A stretch of DNA of 64,000 nucleotides from Cerasibacillus quisquiliarum (GCF_014202495.1 NZ_JACHHA010000010.1:1-64000), one strand, 5' to 3'; positions 8,327 through 17,440 are shown, counted from the stretch's first letter. Numbers and translations are program-made. The notes: generated by a model from the letters alone, not told the origin.

Positions 8327-9727
8327 ATGAGACATGATGATATGAAACCATATAATCAATCAGAAGCAAACCATCACGACGAAAATGAAACCAAACGTGA
8401 CGTAGCTGAAACTGATACGTATAAACTAAAACAAGAAGAATCCTTAATCTTCAATGATGGACAGGGTGAACAACATACACACTCTAATCAACTGTTAACA
8501 CCTGCTTCAAACGATGAATATAACAATCAACAAATGGCACGTCAATCCAGCCATAGAAAAACAAATCATTCGTCTCGCTTTAATATAGGAGCTTTTTTTA
8601 GTGGTATGATAGGTGGGTTAATTCCTGTAATTGTAGCCATATTATTAATCATGAATCATGTCTTACCACTTCCTATTTCAGGCAATGAACAACCACAACA
8701 AACACCAATAAAAGAAGAGTATAGCGAAGAGGTCGTATCGAACATCTCAAGTGATGATGCAGAAGTATCCACAGACATTTCAGAAGTATCTGATGCTGTT
8801 GTAGGTGTTCTTAATTTGCAACAGCGAAGCATTTGGGAACCGAGTGAAGAAGTCGGATCAGGTTCAGGAATTGTCTATAAAAAGAAAGATGGATATGCTT
8901 ATATCGTAACAAATGAACATGTTGTACAAGATGCTCAGGAATTGGAAATAGTCTTTAATGATGATAAACGAGCAGATGCTAAGGTACTTGGAACAGATAA
9001 ATTAACAGATTTAGCCGTTTTAAAAATTGATGGGAAACACGTTAAAACAATTGCAAAACTCGGCGATTCTGAAAAGCTAAAGGTCGGTGAAACGGTCTTT
9101 GCCATCGGAAATCCTTTAGGTATTGAATTTGCTAACTCACTGACAAAAGGAATCATTAGTGGACTTAACCGTTCAATTAGTGTGGATACGAATGGCGATG
9201 GGCAACCAGATTGGATTACAGAAGTTATTCAAACAGATGCCGCGATTAATCCAGGAAATAGCGGTGGCGCATTAGTTAATAAAAATGGAGATGTCATTGG
9301 TATTAATTCAATGAAAGTAGCAAGACATGCTGTCGAAGGAATTGGCCTTGCGATACCAATTGATGCTGCGTTACCTATTATGAAACAACTCGAAACAAAT
9401 GGTGAAGTCGTTCGACCATTTATTGGCATTAGCTCGGCTCCATTAAGCGATGTCCCACCGCAATATAGAAATCAAATCGTTTTACCGAAAAACATCGAAG
9501 GCGGTATGGTCATCGCCAACGTTGAAGTCGGTTCCCCGGCTGACAAAGCAGGTTTAAAACAATTTGATATCATTACAAAAATCAATGGTCAAAAAGTGAC
9601 TTCTATCTTAGAACTAAGAAAATTCCTCTACACTGAAGCTAATGTTAATGAAAAGGTGACTATTGAATTTTATCGTGATGGTAAAAAACAAGAAGTCGAA
9701 TTAAAACTAACAGAACGAAGTATATAA
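8327..9727 (+). CDS. htrB: HtrA-family membrane-anchored serine protease
   Basis: Quality-control protease facing the cell surface. The 466 residues comprise a long polar cytoplasmic N-terminus, one TM helix near 86-113, a trypsin-like domain with catalytic His (VTNEHVV), Asp (LTDLAVLKI) and Ser (INPGNSGGALV), and one C-terminal PDZ domain (about 370-460). It is divergent from cssRS, as htrB (yvtA) is in B. subtilis, hence the symbol; HtrA, HtrB and HtrC paralogs are hard to tell apart from sequence. An AGGAGG ribosome site precedes the start. Confidence 0.9.
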   Translation: MRHDDMKPYNQSEANHHDENETKRDVAETDTYKLKQEESLIFNDGQGEQHTHSNQLLTPASNDEYNNQQMARQSSHRKTNHSSRFNIGAFFSGMIGGLIPVIVAILLIMNHVLPLPISGNEQPQQTPIKEEYSEEVVSNISSDDAEVSTDISEVSDAVVGVLNLQQRSIWEPSEEVGSGSGIVYKKKDGYAYIVTNEHVVQDAQELEIVFNDDKRADAKVLGTDKLTDLAVLKIDGKHVKTIAKLGDSEKLKVGETVFAIGNPLGIEFANSLTKGIISGLNRSISVDTNGDGQPDWITEVIQTDAAINPGNSGGALVNKNGDVIGINSMKVARHAVEGIGLAIPIDAALPIMKQLETNGEVVRPFIGISSAPLSDVPPQYRNQIVLPKNIEGGMVIANVEVGSPADKAGLKQFDIITKINGQKVTSILELRKFLYTEANVNEKVTIEFYRDGKKQEVELKLTERSI

Positions 9728-9810
9728 TAAGAAGAGGCTGGGACAAAACCACTGAAAGATGAAAAAATATTTTTGTTCATTTTTTCCTACTGTCCTAGTC
9801 CCCTTCTCCT
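9728..9810 (+). repeat. GAGGCTGGGACAAAAC element, copy 2, large hairpin
   Basis: Right after the htrB stop, GAAGAGGCTGGGACA pairs imperfectly with TGTCCTAGTCCCCTTCTC, and an inner GAAAAAAT/ATTTTTTC stem fills the loop. The core matches the copy behind arsC. It may serve as the htrB transcript end. Confidence 0.6.
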
Positions 9811-9930
9811 AATGATCATGACAGTATGTGAATGATCATTAGAGCAATCTGTGGTTTGTTTGTATAGTAAAGAGATACTACAAATTATTGTCGGGTATTC
9901 TTCGCTATCATTTGAACTTTTGGATAAAAT

Positions 9931-10153
9931 CATGCGGAGTGAAAAGAGCTACTCTACATGGACTTAAAGATTTGCACGTAACCATGCGGGGTGGAGAGAG
10001 CTACTCTGCATGGTTTTAAAGATTTGCACGTAACCATGCGGGGTGGAGAGAGCTACTCTGCATGGTTTTGAAGATTTGCGCGTAACCATGTGGGGTAGAA
10101 AGAGCTACTCTACATGGATTCTAAGATTTACGCGTAACTATGCGGAGTGGAGA
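9931..10153. repeat. 52-bp tandem hairpin array, four copies plus a partial
   Basis: Full units start at 9931, 9983, 10035 and 10087 with no spacer, and a partial unit starts at 10139. Each begins with a 30-base imperfect hairpin whose ends are CATG and CATG around AGAGCTACTCT, followed by a 22-base linker ending in GTAAC. Copies 2 and 3 are almost identical. No open frame crosses the array. It fills much of the gap between htrB and yteA. Confidence 0.85.
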
Positions 10154-10186
10154 ACTTTTCTCGTTTCCAATTTTGATTTTTTGTAT

Positions 10187-10209
10187 GTTATCATCTAATA
10201 GATGATAAC
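10187..10209. repeat. 23-bp perfect palindrome
   Basis: Arms GTTATCATCTA and TAGATGATAAC flank a single A. The flanks extend the pairing imperfectly. It has too small a loop for an RNA hairpin and could be a protein-binding site. Confidence 0.5.
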
Positions 10210-10395
10210 AAATATGAAAAACGTAAAATAAATGTTGAACCAGTTTTGGATTCCTGAAGGCTAATTTGTCATTCCCTCAATTTTTCGTCAGTGGAAGATC
10301 GAAAGTAGAAAATGAATGAGCATTTACATTAATGGCGATAAACTTAAGAAGTATACCGCCAAAATACAAAATAATAATCATAACAATCCGAAACA

Positions 10396-10447
10396 AAAAA
10401 TTGTGGAAACAACATGTTAATGTTTATTCCGCAATTTTTCTCTTTAA
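10396..10447. terminator. Hairpin terminator downstream of yteA
   Basis: AAAAATTGTGGAA (10396-10408) pairs with TTCCGCAATTTTT (10427-10439) with one G-T type mismatch, and A and T tracts flank the stem. Confidence 0.55.
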
Positions 10448-10520
10448 GACTGGTTTTTTAGTCCTTTTAATTTATCGAATCGTTTTTTTTAGTAAGTAAA
10501 ACACAATAACAAAAAAGCAC

Positions 10521-11198
10521 TTACTCTTCTTCTGTAATCTCATAATTTTCCAGTTTATTTTGTCGGAGTTCTGTTCCGAGAATCTCTCCGTCATCGGTTG
10601 AAGTCATCATGTTTTCAATTTCTTCTACAAAACCTACGAAACCGTCATTGTTTGGATACATCTCGTTATAGTCTTTTCGATCGCCAAAGAAATCAGACGG
10701 TGTTTCACTTGTACCGTATTGACTCACTTCTTGCCAGGCATCTTCAGCATCATAGCCTAATTGTTTCTCTGAAGTTGTATCATCCGGATTAATATTCGGA
10801 CTAAACACTTGCTCTTCGACGGGGCGAGCGTTCTCATAAAGTGTGTTCGAAGCGTGTTCGATACAACGATCTGTCGTCGGAACAGCTTCTAAGCGCTCAT
10901 AAGGAATATCCTCCCCGCATTCAACACAAATGCCATATGATCCTTCTTCAATCGCATGGAGAGCACGATTGATATCTTCTAACTCCTTCTCTAAATGTTC
11001 ATTAAGAGCTAAATCCTTAGCTCTTTCATATGTTTCCGTCCCTAAATCCCCTGGATGATTATCATAATTCGACAATTCACCAGTTGTTTGTCTTTGGGCA
11101 TTTTCTAAACCATAATGATTTTGAATTTGTGGAAAAAGTTCATTTTGCCTTGAAACTAATGTCGCTTTTAAATGATTCTTTTCCGTATCTGATAACAT
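10521..11198 (-). CDS. yteA: YteA-family sporulation protein, DksA/TraR zinc-finger type
   Basis: Contains a DksA/TraR-like region with a coiled-coil-forming N-terminus and the zinc-finger half GICVECGEDIPYERLEAVP near residues 90-110. The second Cys pair is degenerate (RCIEHA), as usual in this family. The acidic C-terminal extension is also family-like. B. subtilis YteA is associated with sporulation, and its exact role is unknown to me. AGGAGG lies ten bases before the ATG at 11198 but only four before the GTG at 11204, so I use the ATG (225 residues). Confidence 0.8.
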   Translation of the reverse strand: MLSDTEKNHLKATLVSRQNELFPQIQNHYGLENAQRQTTGELSNYDNHPGDLGTETYERAKDLALNEHLEKELEDINRALHAIEEGSYGICVECGEDIPYERLEAVPTTDRCIEHASNTLYENARPVEEQVFSPNINPDDTTSEKQLGYDAEDAWQEVSQYGTSETPSDFFGDRKDYNEMYPNNDGFVGFVEEIENMMTSTDDGEILGTELRQNKLENYEITEEE

Positions 11199-11204
11199 CG
11201 TCAC

Positions 11205-11598
11205 TTTACCTCCTTAAACCTGTATAACAAATAGGTAGATGTAAAGTTACTTTATGTTATTTTGATCCGTTCATTCTGTTATTTCTTCCCATTACAAAAC
11301 GGTAATCTTCCGTAATAGCTATCATCTCTGTGAAGTAGAATAATTTTTCTTAAAAAAAGAGCCCAGTTACGCGGAATTGAACTCTTTTTTATTTAGCTTA
11401 AATTCTTTTCACTCAAAGTTTACATTCAGCTTTTATACTGACTCCGGACTTATGTCATTCCCATTATCCAGTAAATTGACGATTCATTATTGAAGAAGAT
11501 GTAAAACTTCCAAAAAGCATTCTCAATGTTAGAAATTATGGATATGTACTCACGAATAAATGTTAATGATTTATATTAAAAAAAGATGACATTTCAAA
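11205..11598. other. Intergenic region, no gene seen
   Basis: It contains one terminator-like stem (AAAAAGAG ... CTCTTTTTT, 11352-11393) and otherwise AT-rich sequence with no supported ORF or RNA. Confidence 0.5.
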
Positions 11599-11925
11599 TC
11601 AGGCGTCATCTTTTTTAATCTGTTCTATTTCTCTTTGGACAATAAATGCTAAATCATGATTTCCAAACAGCTGCAAAGCTTGTATAACAGTCTGTTCTGG
11701 AATCAGCTGGGACTCTTCTTTCGGTACTGTTAATTTAAGTGCCTCTTCTAAAAGGGGATTTATCATTTGCTCAGGATACGCTTCTTTATATAATTGTTCT
11801 GGATCCAGATCATGATTTATACACCACTGCGCATAAACAAGAATCATCATCTTTTCATCAGATTGATAACTATCTATGACTTGTTGTTCGACTTCTTTTT
11901 TATTCAATCTAAATCTACCTTCCAT
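11599..11925 (-). CDS. Conserved hypothetical protein, alpha-helical
   Basis: I do not recognise this 108-residue protein. It is predicted mostly helical and soluble, rich in Glu, Gln and Lys, with no Cys pairs, signal peptide or TM segment. The region QAWC-like VYAQWCINHDLDPEQLYKEA is the most distinctive part. It follows the methyltransferase gene by three bases and probably shares its transcript. The ATG at 11925 has a weak ribosome site; an in-frame TTG six codons on is preceded by AAGG and is an alternative start. Confidence 0.65.
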   Translation of the reverse strand: MEGRFRLNKKEVEQQVIDSYQSDEKMMILVYAQWCINHDLDPEQLYKEAYPEQMINPLLEEALKLTVPKEESQLIPEQTVIQALQLFGNHDLAFIVQREIEQIKKDDA

Positions 11926-11928
11926 CGT

Positions 11929-12597
11929 TTATTTTTTTCGAAAACAATAAACCCACATAAAAGAGAGGGCTTGTTGTAATTCTTCAGTCAATTCCGCGTA
12001 ATGATGGACTTTGACACCTCGTTTATATACACCGAAACCATCAACAAAATGAAAGCCTTGTTCCTCTGCTAGTTGTTTCAACTCCCACGGCATCATTGTA
12101 TTACAAATTGCCACTTGTTCATACAATCTTGGATAACTATTTTTCCTAGGTCCCGCTGTTGGACCTAATATACCTACAAAAAATAGACCATCTTCTTTTA
12201 TTACGCGGTCAATCTCTTGCAGTCCTTGCAACGGATGCTCTAACCATTCCAACACATTGATTGCCATCACTGCAGAAAATGAATGATCTTTAAAAGGAAG
12301 CTCGTGAATACTTCCCTTCAAAAAAGAAATACCCCTATAATTGGCTTTCGCAATGTCAATCATATCAGCGGATAAATCAACACCTGTCACATCATAGCCC
12401 GCTTGTTTTAATTTAAAAGATCCATACCCATCACCACAGCCAATATCAAGAATTGAAGCTTTATGTTGAAGATGTCTTTCGATAAATGGAACAATCTGCT
12501 TACGACTCCCTTTATCCCACATGTTCCGACTTCTTTCACTCCACTGGACGGCTTGACTATCCCATTGTTTTTTCGTTTCATCTTGCCAATTAAACAC
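11929..12597 (-). CDS. Class I SAM-dependent methyltransferase
   Basis: Soluble enzyme of 222 residues with the SAM-binding motif ILDIGCGDGYGSFKL near 50, an acidic residue after strand 2 (VTGVDLSADMI), and post-motif AVMAINVLEWLEHP. The substrate cannot be told; the family includes enzymes acting on small molecules, quinones or RNA. The start is GTG at 12597, with GGAGGG eleven bases upstream. It is probably cotranscribed with the downstream 108-residue gene. Confidence 0.85.
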   Translation of the reverse strand: MFNWQDETKKQWDSQAVQWSERSRNMWDKGSRKQIVPFIERHLQHKASILDIGCGDGYGSFKLKQAGYDVTGVDLSADMIDIAKANYRGISFLKGSIHELPFKDHSFSAVMAINVLEWLEHPLQGLQEIDRVIKEDGLFFVGILGPTAGPRKNSYPRLYEQVAICNTMMPWELKQLAEEQGFHFVDGFGVYKRGVKVHHYAELTEELQQALSFMWVYCFRKK

Positions 12598-12711
12598 TTT
12601 CTAAAATTCCCTCCCTTTGTTTCTCTATATCCCTTTAAATTCATTATAGACTATTCAATAAATGTTTTTCAGGCTCTATACTAAAACTCTATGGTAATCG
12701 CTTTAAATGAG

Positions 12712-12862
12712 TATAAAGGAGATACTAAACAGCTTTTATTTGATTACTCAAATGGCTTTTTAGAAAGGATTAAGAAAACATCTGACAAAAGTCATAAAGA
12801 GAAATGCTTTTTATTTTAGAAATTTTCCTCAGGAAACGGGGGGAGTACTGCTATTACATAAG
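12712..12862 (+). pseudogene. Second ISL3-type transposase scrap
   Basis: One frame reads LLFDYSNGFLERIKK, and after a frameshift the next reads IKRNAFYFRNFPQ. This reproduces the ISL3 C-terminal pattern YSNGFLEGxNNKIKxIKRNAYGYRNF. Only about 50 codons remain, with no ends recognised. It lies between the methyltransferase and csp genes and differs in sequence type from the remnant at 3181. Confidence 0.6.
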
Positions 12863-12948
12863 TATAAATAATTGGAAGCCACGTTGGATAAATGAGGTTC
12901 CAATCTCTCACTTATCCCAATATTTGGCATAATAGTGTTATTCAAAAC

Positions 12949-12985
12949 AAAAAAGGCCTTCTTCATCACGAAGAAAGACCTTTTC
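12949..12985 (-). terminator. csp terminator
   Basis: AAAAAGGcCTTCTTC / GAAGAAaGaCCTTTT stem with a five-base loop immediately follows the cold-shock gene. Confidence 0.8.
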
Positions 12986-12995
12986 TTTTTATCAA

Positions 12996-13193
12996 TTATA
13001 GTTTAACAACGTTTGCCGCTTGTGGGCCACGGTTACCTTCAACGATTTCGAATTCAACTTCTTGACCTTCTTCAAGAGTTTTGAAACCTTCGCCTTCGAT
13101 CGCTGAGAAGTGTACGAATACATCGTCACCGTCTTCACGCTCGATAAAACCGAAACCTTTCTCTGCGTTAAACCATTTTACTTTTCCAGTCAT
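12996..13193 (-). CDS. Cold-shock protein (CspB/CspD type)
   Basis: Single-stranded nucleic-acid-binding RNA chaperone of 65 residues forming one OB-fold. RNP1 (KGFGFIE) and RNP2 (DVFVHFSAI) are present, and the ending [10 protein letters not shown] is closest to B. subtilis CspD among those I remember. The frame runs open upstream to 13289, but AAGGAGGT seven bases before the ATG at 13193 decides the start. The long leader is typical of cold-shock mRNAs. Confidence 0.93.
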   Translation of the reverse strand: MTGKVKWFNAEKGFGFIEREDGDDVFVHFSAIEGEGFKTLEEGQEVEFEIVEGNRGPQAANVVKL

Positions 13194-13315
13194 TCGAACA
13201 ACCTCCTTATCCAATATAGTGTTGCAAAGTAATTGAATCATGAATACTTTTACACCACTTTGGTAAAGAGATCGTAAAAAATTATTCAACCTTCAATTTC
13301 CTTTTGCTATGTCTA

Positions 13316-13344
13316 ACTTTACCTGTTTGTGGTGCTCATTGCAA
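13316..13344 (-). promoter_or_regulatory. Candidate csp promoter
   Basis: On the minus strand TTGCAA and TAAAGT are separated by 17 bp. This would give a 5' leader of about 115 nt, in the usual range for csp genes. Rated low because AT-rich DNA offers alternatives. Confidence 0.35.
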
Positions 13345-13774
13345 GTAATAAGGAAAAATTTTTTAAAATTTTTTTGTTTTAGCATTTTCCTCGGTCTTAT
13401 TATTCGATATATGTTCATTAGTATACGTCAGGTAAAATGATTTTCTTTTGTAATAAATGGTATCTTCATCATCTGTCTGTTATACACATTACTTAATTCA
13501 TTCGAAGACGAAAAGATAGCTCTAGTTCGTCAAATACTTATACAGATTTAACGAAATACATCATGTCAATGACATGTCGCAGTCACTTTTCATAGATGTA
13601 TCATTTTTCCAAAAAAACCATTTAAAATTCAATTGTCTACGATGATACGATGACATGAAAACTGTCCGACTTTCCTAAGTTTTTATTTATAAATGCAGAG
13701 TATTTTCTCTTATTTTATGCAAATATTAAGAGTAGATAATAATTATTTTTACATTTAAGCAAACATAATGACCA
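13345..13774. other. Intergenic region between divergent csp and trhO
   Basis: AT-rich stretch of about 430 bases between the two candidate promoters. I see no gene, tRNA or clear hairpin in it. Confidence 0.4.
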
Positions 13775-13804
13775 TTGCATATCCTTATTCATATTTGATA
13801 TAAT
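13775..13804 (+). promoter_or_regulatory. Candidate trhO promoter
   Basis: TTGCAT, 18 bp, then TATAAT ends 80 bp before the trhO ATG. Confidence 0.55.
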
Positions 13805-13884
13805 TATTATTTGCAAGGTGTTTATAGTGTAAACCACATAATCATTTGTTCTTGCAAAATAAATGGGATAGGTGGTAACAAATT

Positions 13885-14859
13885 ATGAAGGAAAAGTATC
13901 GCGTATTATTATATTATCATTACGTTCACATTGAAGATCCTAAAACATATGCGGCGGAGCATCTTCAATATTGTAAAGACTTAGGTATTAAAGGACGTAT
14001 TTTAGTTGCTCATGAAGGAATAAATGGAACCCTTTCTGGAACAATTGAACAAACTGACACTTATATGGAACACATGAAACAAGATCCACGTTTCAAAGAT
14101 ATGGTTTTCAAAATGGATTTACATGACGGTCATGCCTTTAAAAAAATGCATGTTCGCCACCGTCCAGAGCTTGTCACACTTCGCTTAGAAGACGATATTA
14201 ACCCTTTAGAATTAACCGGTAACTATTTAAAGCCGAAGGAATTTTATGAAGCCATGCAAGATGAAAACACAATCGTTATTGATGCACGTAACGATTATGA
14301 ATACGATTTAGGCCATTTTCGTGGAGCTGTTCGTCCAGATATTCGCACATTCCGTGAACTTCCTGGTTGGATTAAGGAAAATAAAGAAATTCTAGAAGGG
14401 AAAAAAATCCTTGCCTACTGTACTGGTGGCATTCGTTGTGAGAAATTCACTGGCTGGTTAAAACGTGAAGGGTACGAAGATGTTAACCAATTACAAGGTG
14501 GTATCGTCACATACGGCTATGATCCTGAAGTACAAGGGGCATTATGGGATGGAAAATGCTATGTCTTTGATGAGCGTATTTCAGTTCCAATAAATAGAAA
14601 GGAACATGTTATTGTTGGCGTTGATTACTTCGACGGTACACCATGCGAACGTTATGTTAACTGCGCAAATCCTGAGTGTAATAAACAAATCCTTTGTTCT
14701 GAGGAAAATGAGCATAAATATATGCGCGGTTGTACGCATGAATGTCGAGTACATCCTCGCAACTTATATATTAAAGAACATAATCTTTCTGAAGAAGAAG
14801 TCGATCGCCGTCTAAAAGCAATCGAAGAAGAAGACAGATTAAAAAGAAAAGCAATGTAA
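13885..14859 (+). CDS. trhO: tRNA uridine(34) hydroxylase TrhO (rhodanese-like)
   Basis: Oxygen-dependent enzyme forming 5-hydroxyuridine at tRNA position 34. The 324 residues show the N-terminal UPF0176 domain ([12 protein letters not shown] near residue 42), a rhodanese domain with the active loop [11 protein letters not shown] near 177-187, and a C-terminal Cys-rich region ([12 protein letters not shown]). Domain order and length match B. subtilis YbfQ/TrhO. It is monocistronic between its own promoter and a shared terminator. Confidence 0.9.
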   Translation: MKEKYRVLLYYHYVHIEDPKTYAAEHLQYCKDLGIKGRILVAHEGINGTLSGTIEQTDTYMEHMKQDPRFKDMVFKMDLHDGHAFKKMHVRHRPELVTLRLEDDINPLELTGNYLKPKEFYEAMQDENTIVIDARNDYEYDLGHFRGAVRPDIRTFRELPGWIKENKEILEGKKILAYCTGGIRCEKFTGWLKREGYEDVNQLQGGIVTYGYDPEVQGALWDGKCYVFDERISVPINRKEHVIVGVDYFDGTPCERYVNCANPECNKQILCSEENEHKYMRGCTHECRVHPRNLYIKEHNLSEEEVDRRLKAIEEEDRLKRKAM

Positions 14860-14863
14860 ACAT

Positions 14864-14909
14864 AAAAAAACACGAGTGGTTCTTTATGAACTGCCCGTGT
14901 TTTTATTTT
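14864..14909. terminator. Bidirectional terminator between trhO and EamA gene
   Basis: AAAAACACG ... CGTGTTTTT with an inner GTGGTTC/GAACTGC stem; A and T runs serve both convergent genes. Confidence 0.8.
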
Positions 14910-14913
14910 GAAG

Positions 14914-15897
14914 CTATGATGATGTTGTTGCCGACTGCTTATACGCAACCTTCTTGCTGTTATTAATAGAACGCTTTCTTAATAAGATGCGCTGATAAAT
15001 GTTATTTAATAATAAAGCTAACACAATAAATGCTGTGCCTACTACATCGTATAACGTTAAGTTGTATCCTTGAACGTATCCAATCACTAACGTCGTAACA
15101 GGTACAAAACTTAAAAATAACAAACTGTTAATAGGCTCTAAAATTCGAACCCCTTCATTCCAGCCAAGAAGCGCAATAACCCCTGGAAAAATAACCATAA
15201 ATATCATATCATAACGAACAGCATAAATCGCGTCTATCGTTGGAGCTTCAACTAAGCCAAACAAAGTCGTTAAAAACACAATACCTGTTGTTGTCACAAT
15301 ACCATATGTTAATGTCAATGTTGAGTAGCGAAGGATTGACCAATCAGGAAAACGTCCTCCACCCATTGTATAGACAACCCATCCAACAATACCAAAAAAT
15401 AAGATTCCTAATGGGAACAACTGCTTATGGAGATTGGACAAGAAGCCAAGATCACCATTAGTTACAACAAGAACAACTCCTAAAAAAGCAATTCCTATTG
15501 AGAAAAGTGTAAACGCGCTTGGCCTTCTCCTACTTAACATCCATATAATTAATACGGAAACCATCGGGCTAAGTGACTCCATAATAGAAGCTAGTAAAGT
15601 TCCTGTTTCACCGAGCATTTCCTGACCCCAAAAAATAAATAAATTATAAATCGTAAACCCCATCGTTCCAAAAAACCACACATAAAATCCACGACCGTCT
15701 GTGTGAAAAGCCTCTTTTCCCTCTTTCACTAATAAGATGATGATTAATATGAGTGCCACAGGAATATAACGAAAAATAGTAAAATAAAAAGAGTCGATAT
15801 ATTTAAAACTATGGTTCGCAACCGGAAACATAGCACCCCATGATATACTCGCTAATAAAGCTAAAAAAACACCCCATAACATCTTGTTTTTACGCAA
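14914..15897 (-). CDS. EamA/DMT-family transporter
   Basis: Inner-membrane carrier of 327 residues with about ten hydrophobic helices arranged as two EamA repeats. The first repeat contains SISWGAMFPVANH and MESLSPMVSVLI. Substrates in this superfamily range from amino acids to other metabolites and cannot be read from sequence. It ends at a terminator shared with trhO. The nearby LysR gene at 16553 is divergent and could control it, which is inference from position only. Confidence 0.85.
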   Translation of the reverse strand: MRKNKMLWGVFLALLASISWGAMFPVANHSFKYIDSFYFTIFRYIPVALILIIILLVKEGKEAFHTDGRGFYVWFFGTMGFTIYNLFIFWGQEMLGETGTLLASIMESLSPMVSVLIIWMLSRRRPSAFTLFSIGIAFLGVVLVVTNGDLGFLSNLHKQLFPLGILFFGIVGWVVYTMGGGRFPDWSILRYSTLTLTYGIVTTTGIVFLTTLFGLVEAPTIDAIYAVRYDMIFMVIFPGVIALLGWNEGVRILEPINSLLFLSFVPVTTLVIGYVQGYNLTLYDVVGTAFIVLALLLNNIYQRILLRKRSINNSKKVAYKQSATTSS

Positions 15898-16552
15898 CCA
15901 TTCTCAACCCCCGTTGATTGTTCTATATCTATTTAACTACAGCTTTATTATCAAGTGAAATGATTATTATTGATATTTGACATCACTTTAAGAGATAGCA
16001 ATTTTGTGTGAAAAATACAAATATTACTATGTATATGGGTAATAACAATTTTATAAAGGGACAATTGCACGTCATAAAAAACATTAACGCATTTCACAAT
16101 GATTCAATGAACGACTTATTAACACTAATCATTCTCTTTATTAGAATTACCGTTTTTTTAGACATGTTATGTTTATATGATCAACTCATATTTTGAAACA
16201 ATTATGTTAAAAAATAATCCGAAACAATCCAACTTTTTCTAAAAAAATCAAGTTTATGATGACATGCATTTCAAATAATAAACTAGCAGTTAAAATTGGA
16301 TCACTGTCAAAGCATACACATTCATAAGAGACGGAGATAAGTATTGAGCTTGAAACTTTTAAAATAATGTAAGACACCACTTTCCATTTAATAATCGCAC
16401 TTATAGCAGCATTTGTTATGAAAAAATATAAAACATAAAGGAAGGTATATGTTATTCGGGAATTCATCCATAGCTTGCTTCATAGATATCTTATATAATG
16501 ATATATAAGAATATTTTCCATCTTATTAAATGATGTTAGGAGAGGCTGTCTA
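15898..16552. other. AT-rich intergenic region, no supported gene
   Basis: Two open frames (16008-16196 plus, 16207-16467 minus) have poor composition, no good ribosome site and no family likeness. The only clear structure is the palindrome at 16489-16510. Confidence 0.5.
16489..16510. promoter_or_regulatory. Palindrome ahead of LysR gene
   Basis: Perfect arms TCTTATATA / TATATAAGA with a four-base spacer lie 43 bp upstream of the LysR start. LysR regulators usually bind such dyads near their own promoter. Confidence 0.5.
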
Positions 16553-17440
16553 ATGGATTTAAAAGATTTATATATATTTCAAAAAGTAGCTGAAAAAGGT
16601 AATGTTAGTAAAGCGGCTGAAGCATTAAATTATGTGCAATCAAACGTAACGACGCGCATACAAAAGTTGGAAGAAGAACTTCACACACCACTTTTTCATC
16701 GACATAATCGAGGGATGGTGTTAACTCCTGAAGGAAGAAAGTTAATTACCTATGCTGAGAAGATTATTTCTATAGTCAATGAAATGAAAAAAGTGATGCA
16801 CGATTCAGACCAACCAGTAGGAAAGCTTGAAATTGGTACAGTTGAAACGGTGATTAAACTACCATTTATTCTTTCAAAATATAATAAGCAATATGAACAC
16901 GTTGATTTATCTTTAACTTCTGGTGTAACGAAAGAGTTGATTGATCAAGTACTTCACTATAAGCTTGATGGTGCTTTTGTTACAGGTAATCACAAAAGTG
17001 CCCACCCAGACCTTGTTCAATATAAAGCTTTTGAAGAAGAACTTGTTCTCGTGACAGATAACACACCAACGACAATTGAAGAAATAAAGCAAAAACCACT
17101 ACTTGTCTTTCGTTCAGGATGTGGCTATCGATCCAAGCTTAGAGAGTGGCTTCGTGATGAACAAGTTGTACCAACAAAAATAATGGAGCTTGGAACTTTA
17201 GAGACTATCTTGGGTAGTGTATATTCCGGATTAGGTGTTACTTTTATCCCTTATTCAGCTGTTCAACACCATGAAGCAAGAGGACTTATTCAATGTCATC
17301 ATTTGCCAGAAAAGTATAGCAAAATCGATACCCTTTTCATCTGTCGAAAAGATGCATATCAAACTGCTTCATTAGAAAAATTTATTGAGACATTACAAAC
17401 ATGTAAAAATGATACAAAAGCACCGTTACCATTTATTTAA
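16553..17440 (+). CDS. LysR-family transcriptional regulator, CzcR-like
   Basis: 295 residues: an N-terminal winged helix (KAAEALNYVQSNVTTRIQKL near 20-39) and a C-terminal periplasmic-binding-protein-like effector domain. The N-terminus, including LYIFQKVAEKGNVSKAA and FHRHNRGMVLTPEGRK, resembles B. subtilis CzcR. Targets and inducer are unknown. The EamA transporter (14914) upstream and the ABC/M20 operon downstream are positional candidates only. Confidence 0.85.
   Translation: MDLKDLYIFQKVAEKGNVSKAAEALNYVQSNVTTRIQKLEEELHTPLFHRHNRGMVLTPEGRKLITYAEKIISIVNEMKKVMHDSDQPVGKLEIGTVETVIKLPFILSKYNKQYEHVDLSLTSGVTKELIDQVLHYKLDGAFVTGNHKSAHPDLVQYKAFEEELVLVTDNTPTTIEEIKQKPLLVFRSGCGYRSKLREWLRDEQVVPTKIMELGTLETILGSVYSGLGVTFIPYSAVQHHEARGLIQCHHLPEKYSKIDTLFICRKDAYQTASLEKFIETLQTCKNDTKAPLPFI

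Noticed and set aside
9931-10153. CRISPR array
   Set aside because: Units abut with no unique spacers, and no cas genes are present.
13194-13289. N-terminal extension of the cold-shock protein to 97 residues
   Set aside because: No ribosome site at 13289; a strong AAGGAGGT serves the ATG at 13193, and the family is about 65 residues.
16008-16196. 62-residue ORF on the plus strand
   Set aside because: Poor codon pattern and no ribosome site in an AT-rich gap.
16207-16467. 86-residue hydrophobic ORF on the minus strand
   Set aside because: AT-rich, no ribosome site, no family likeness.
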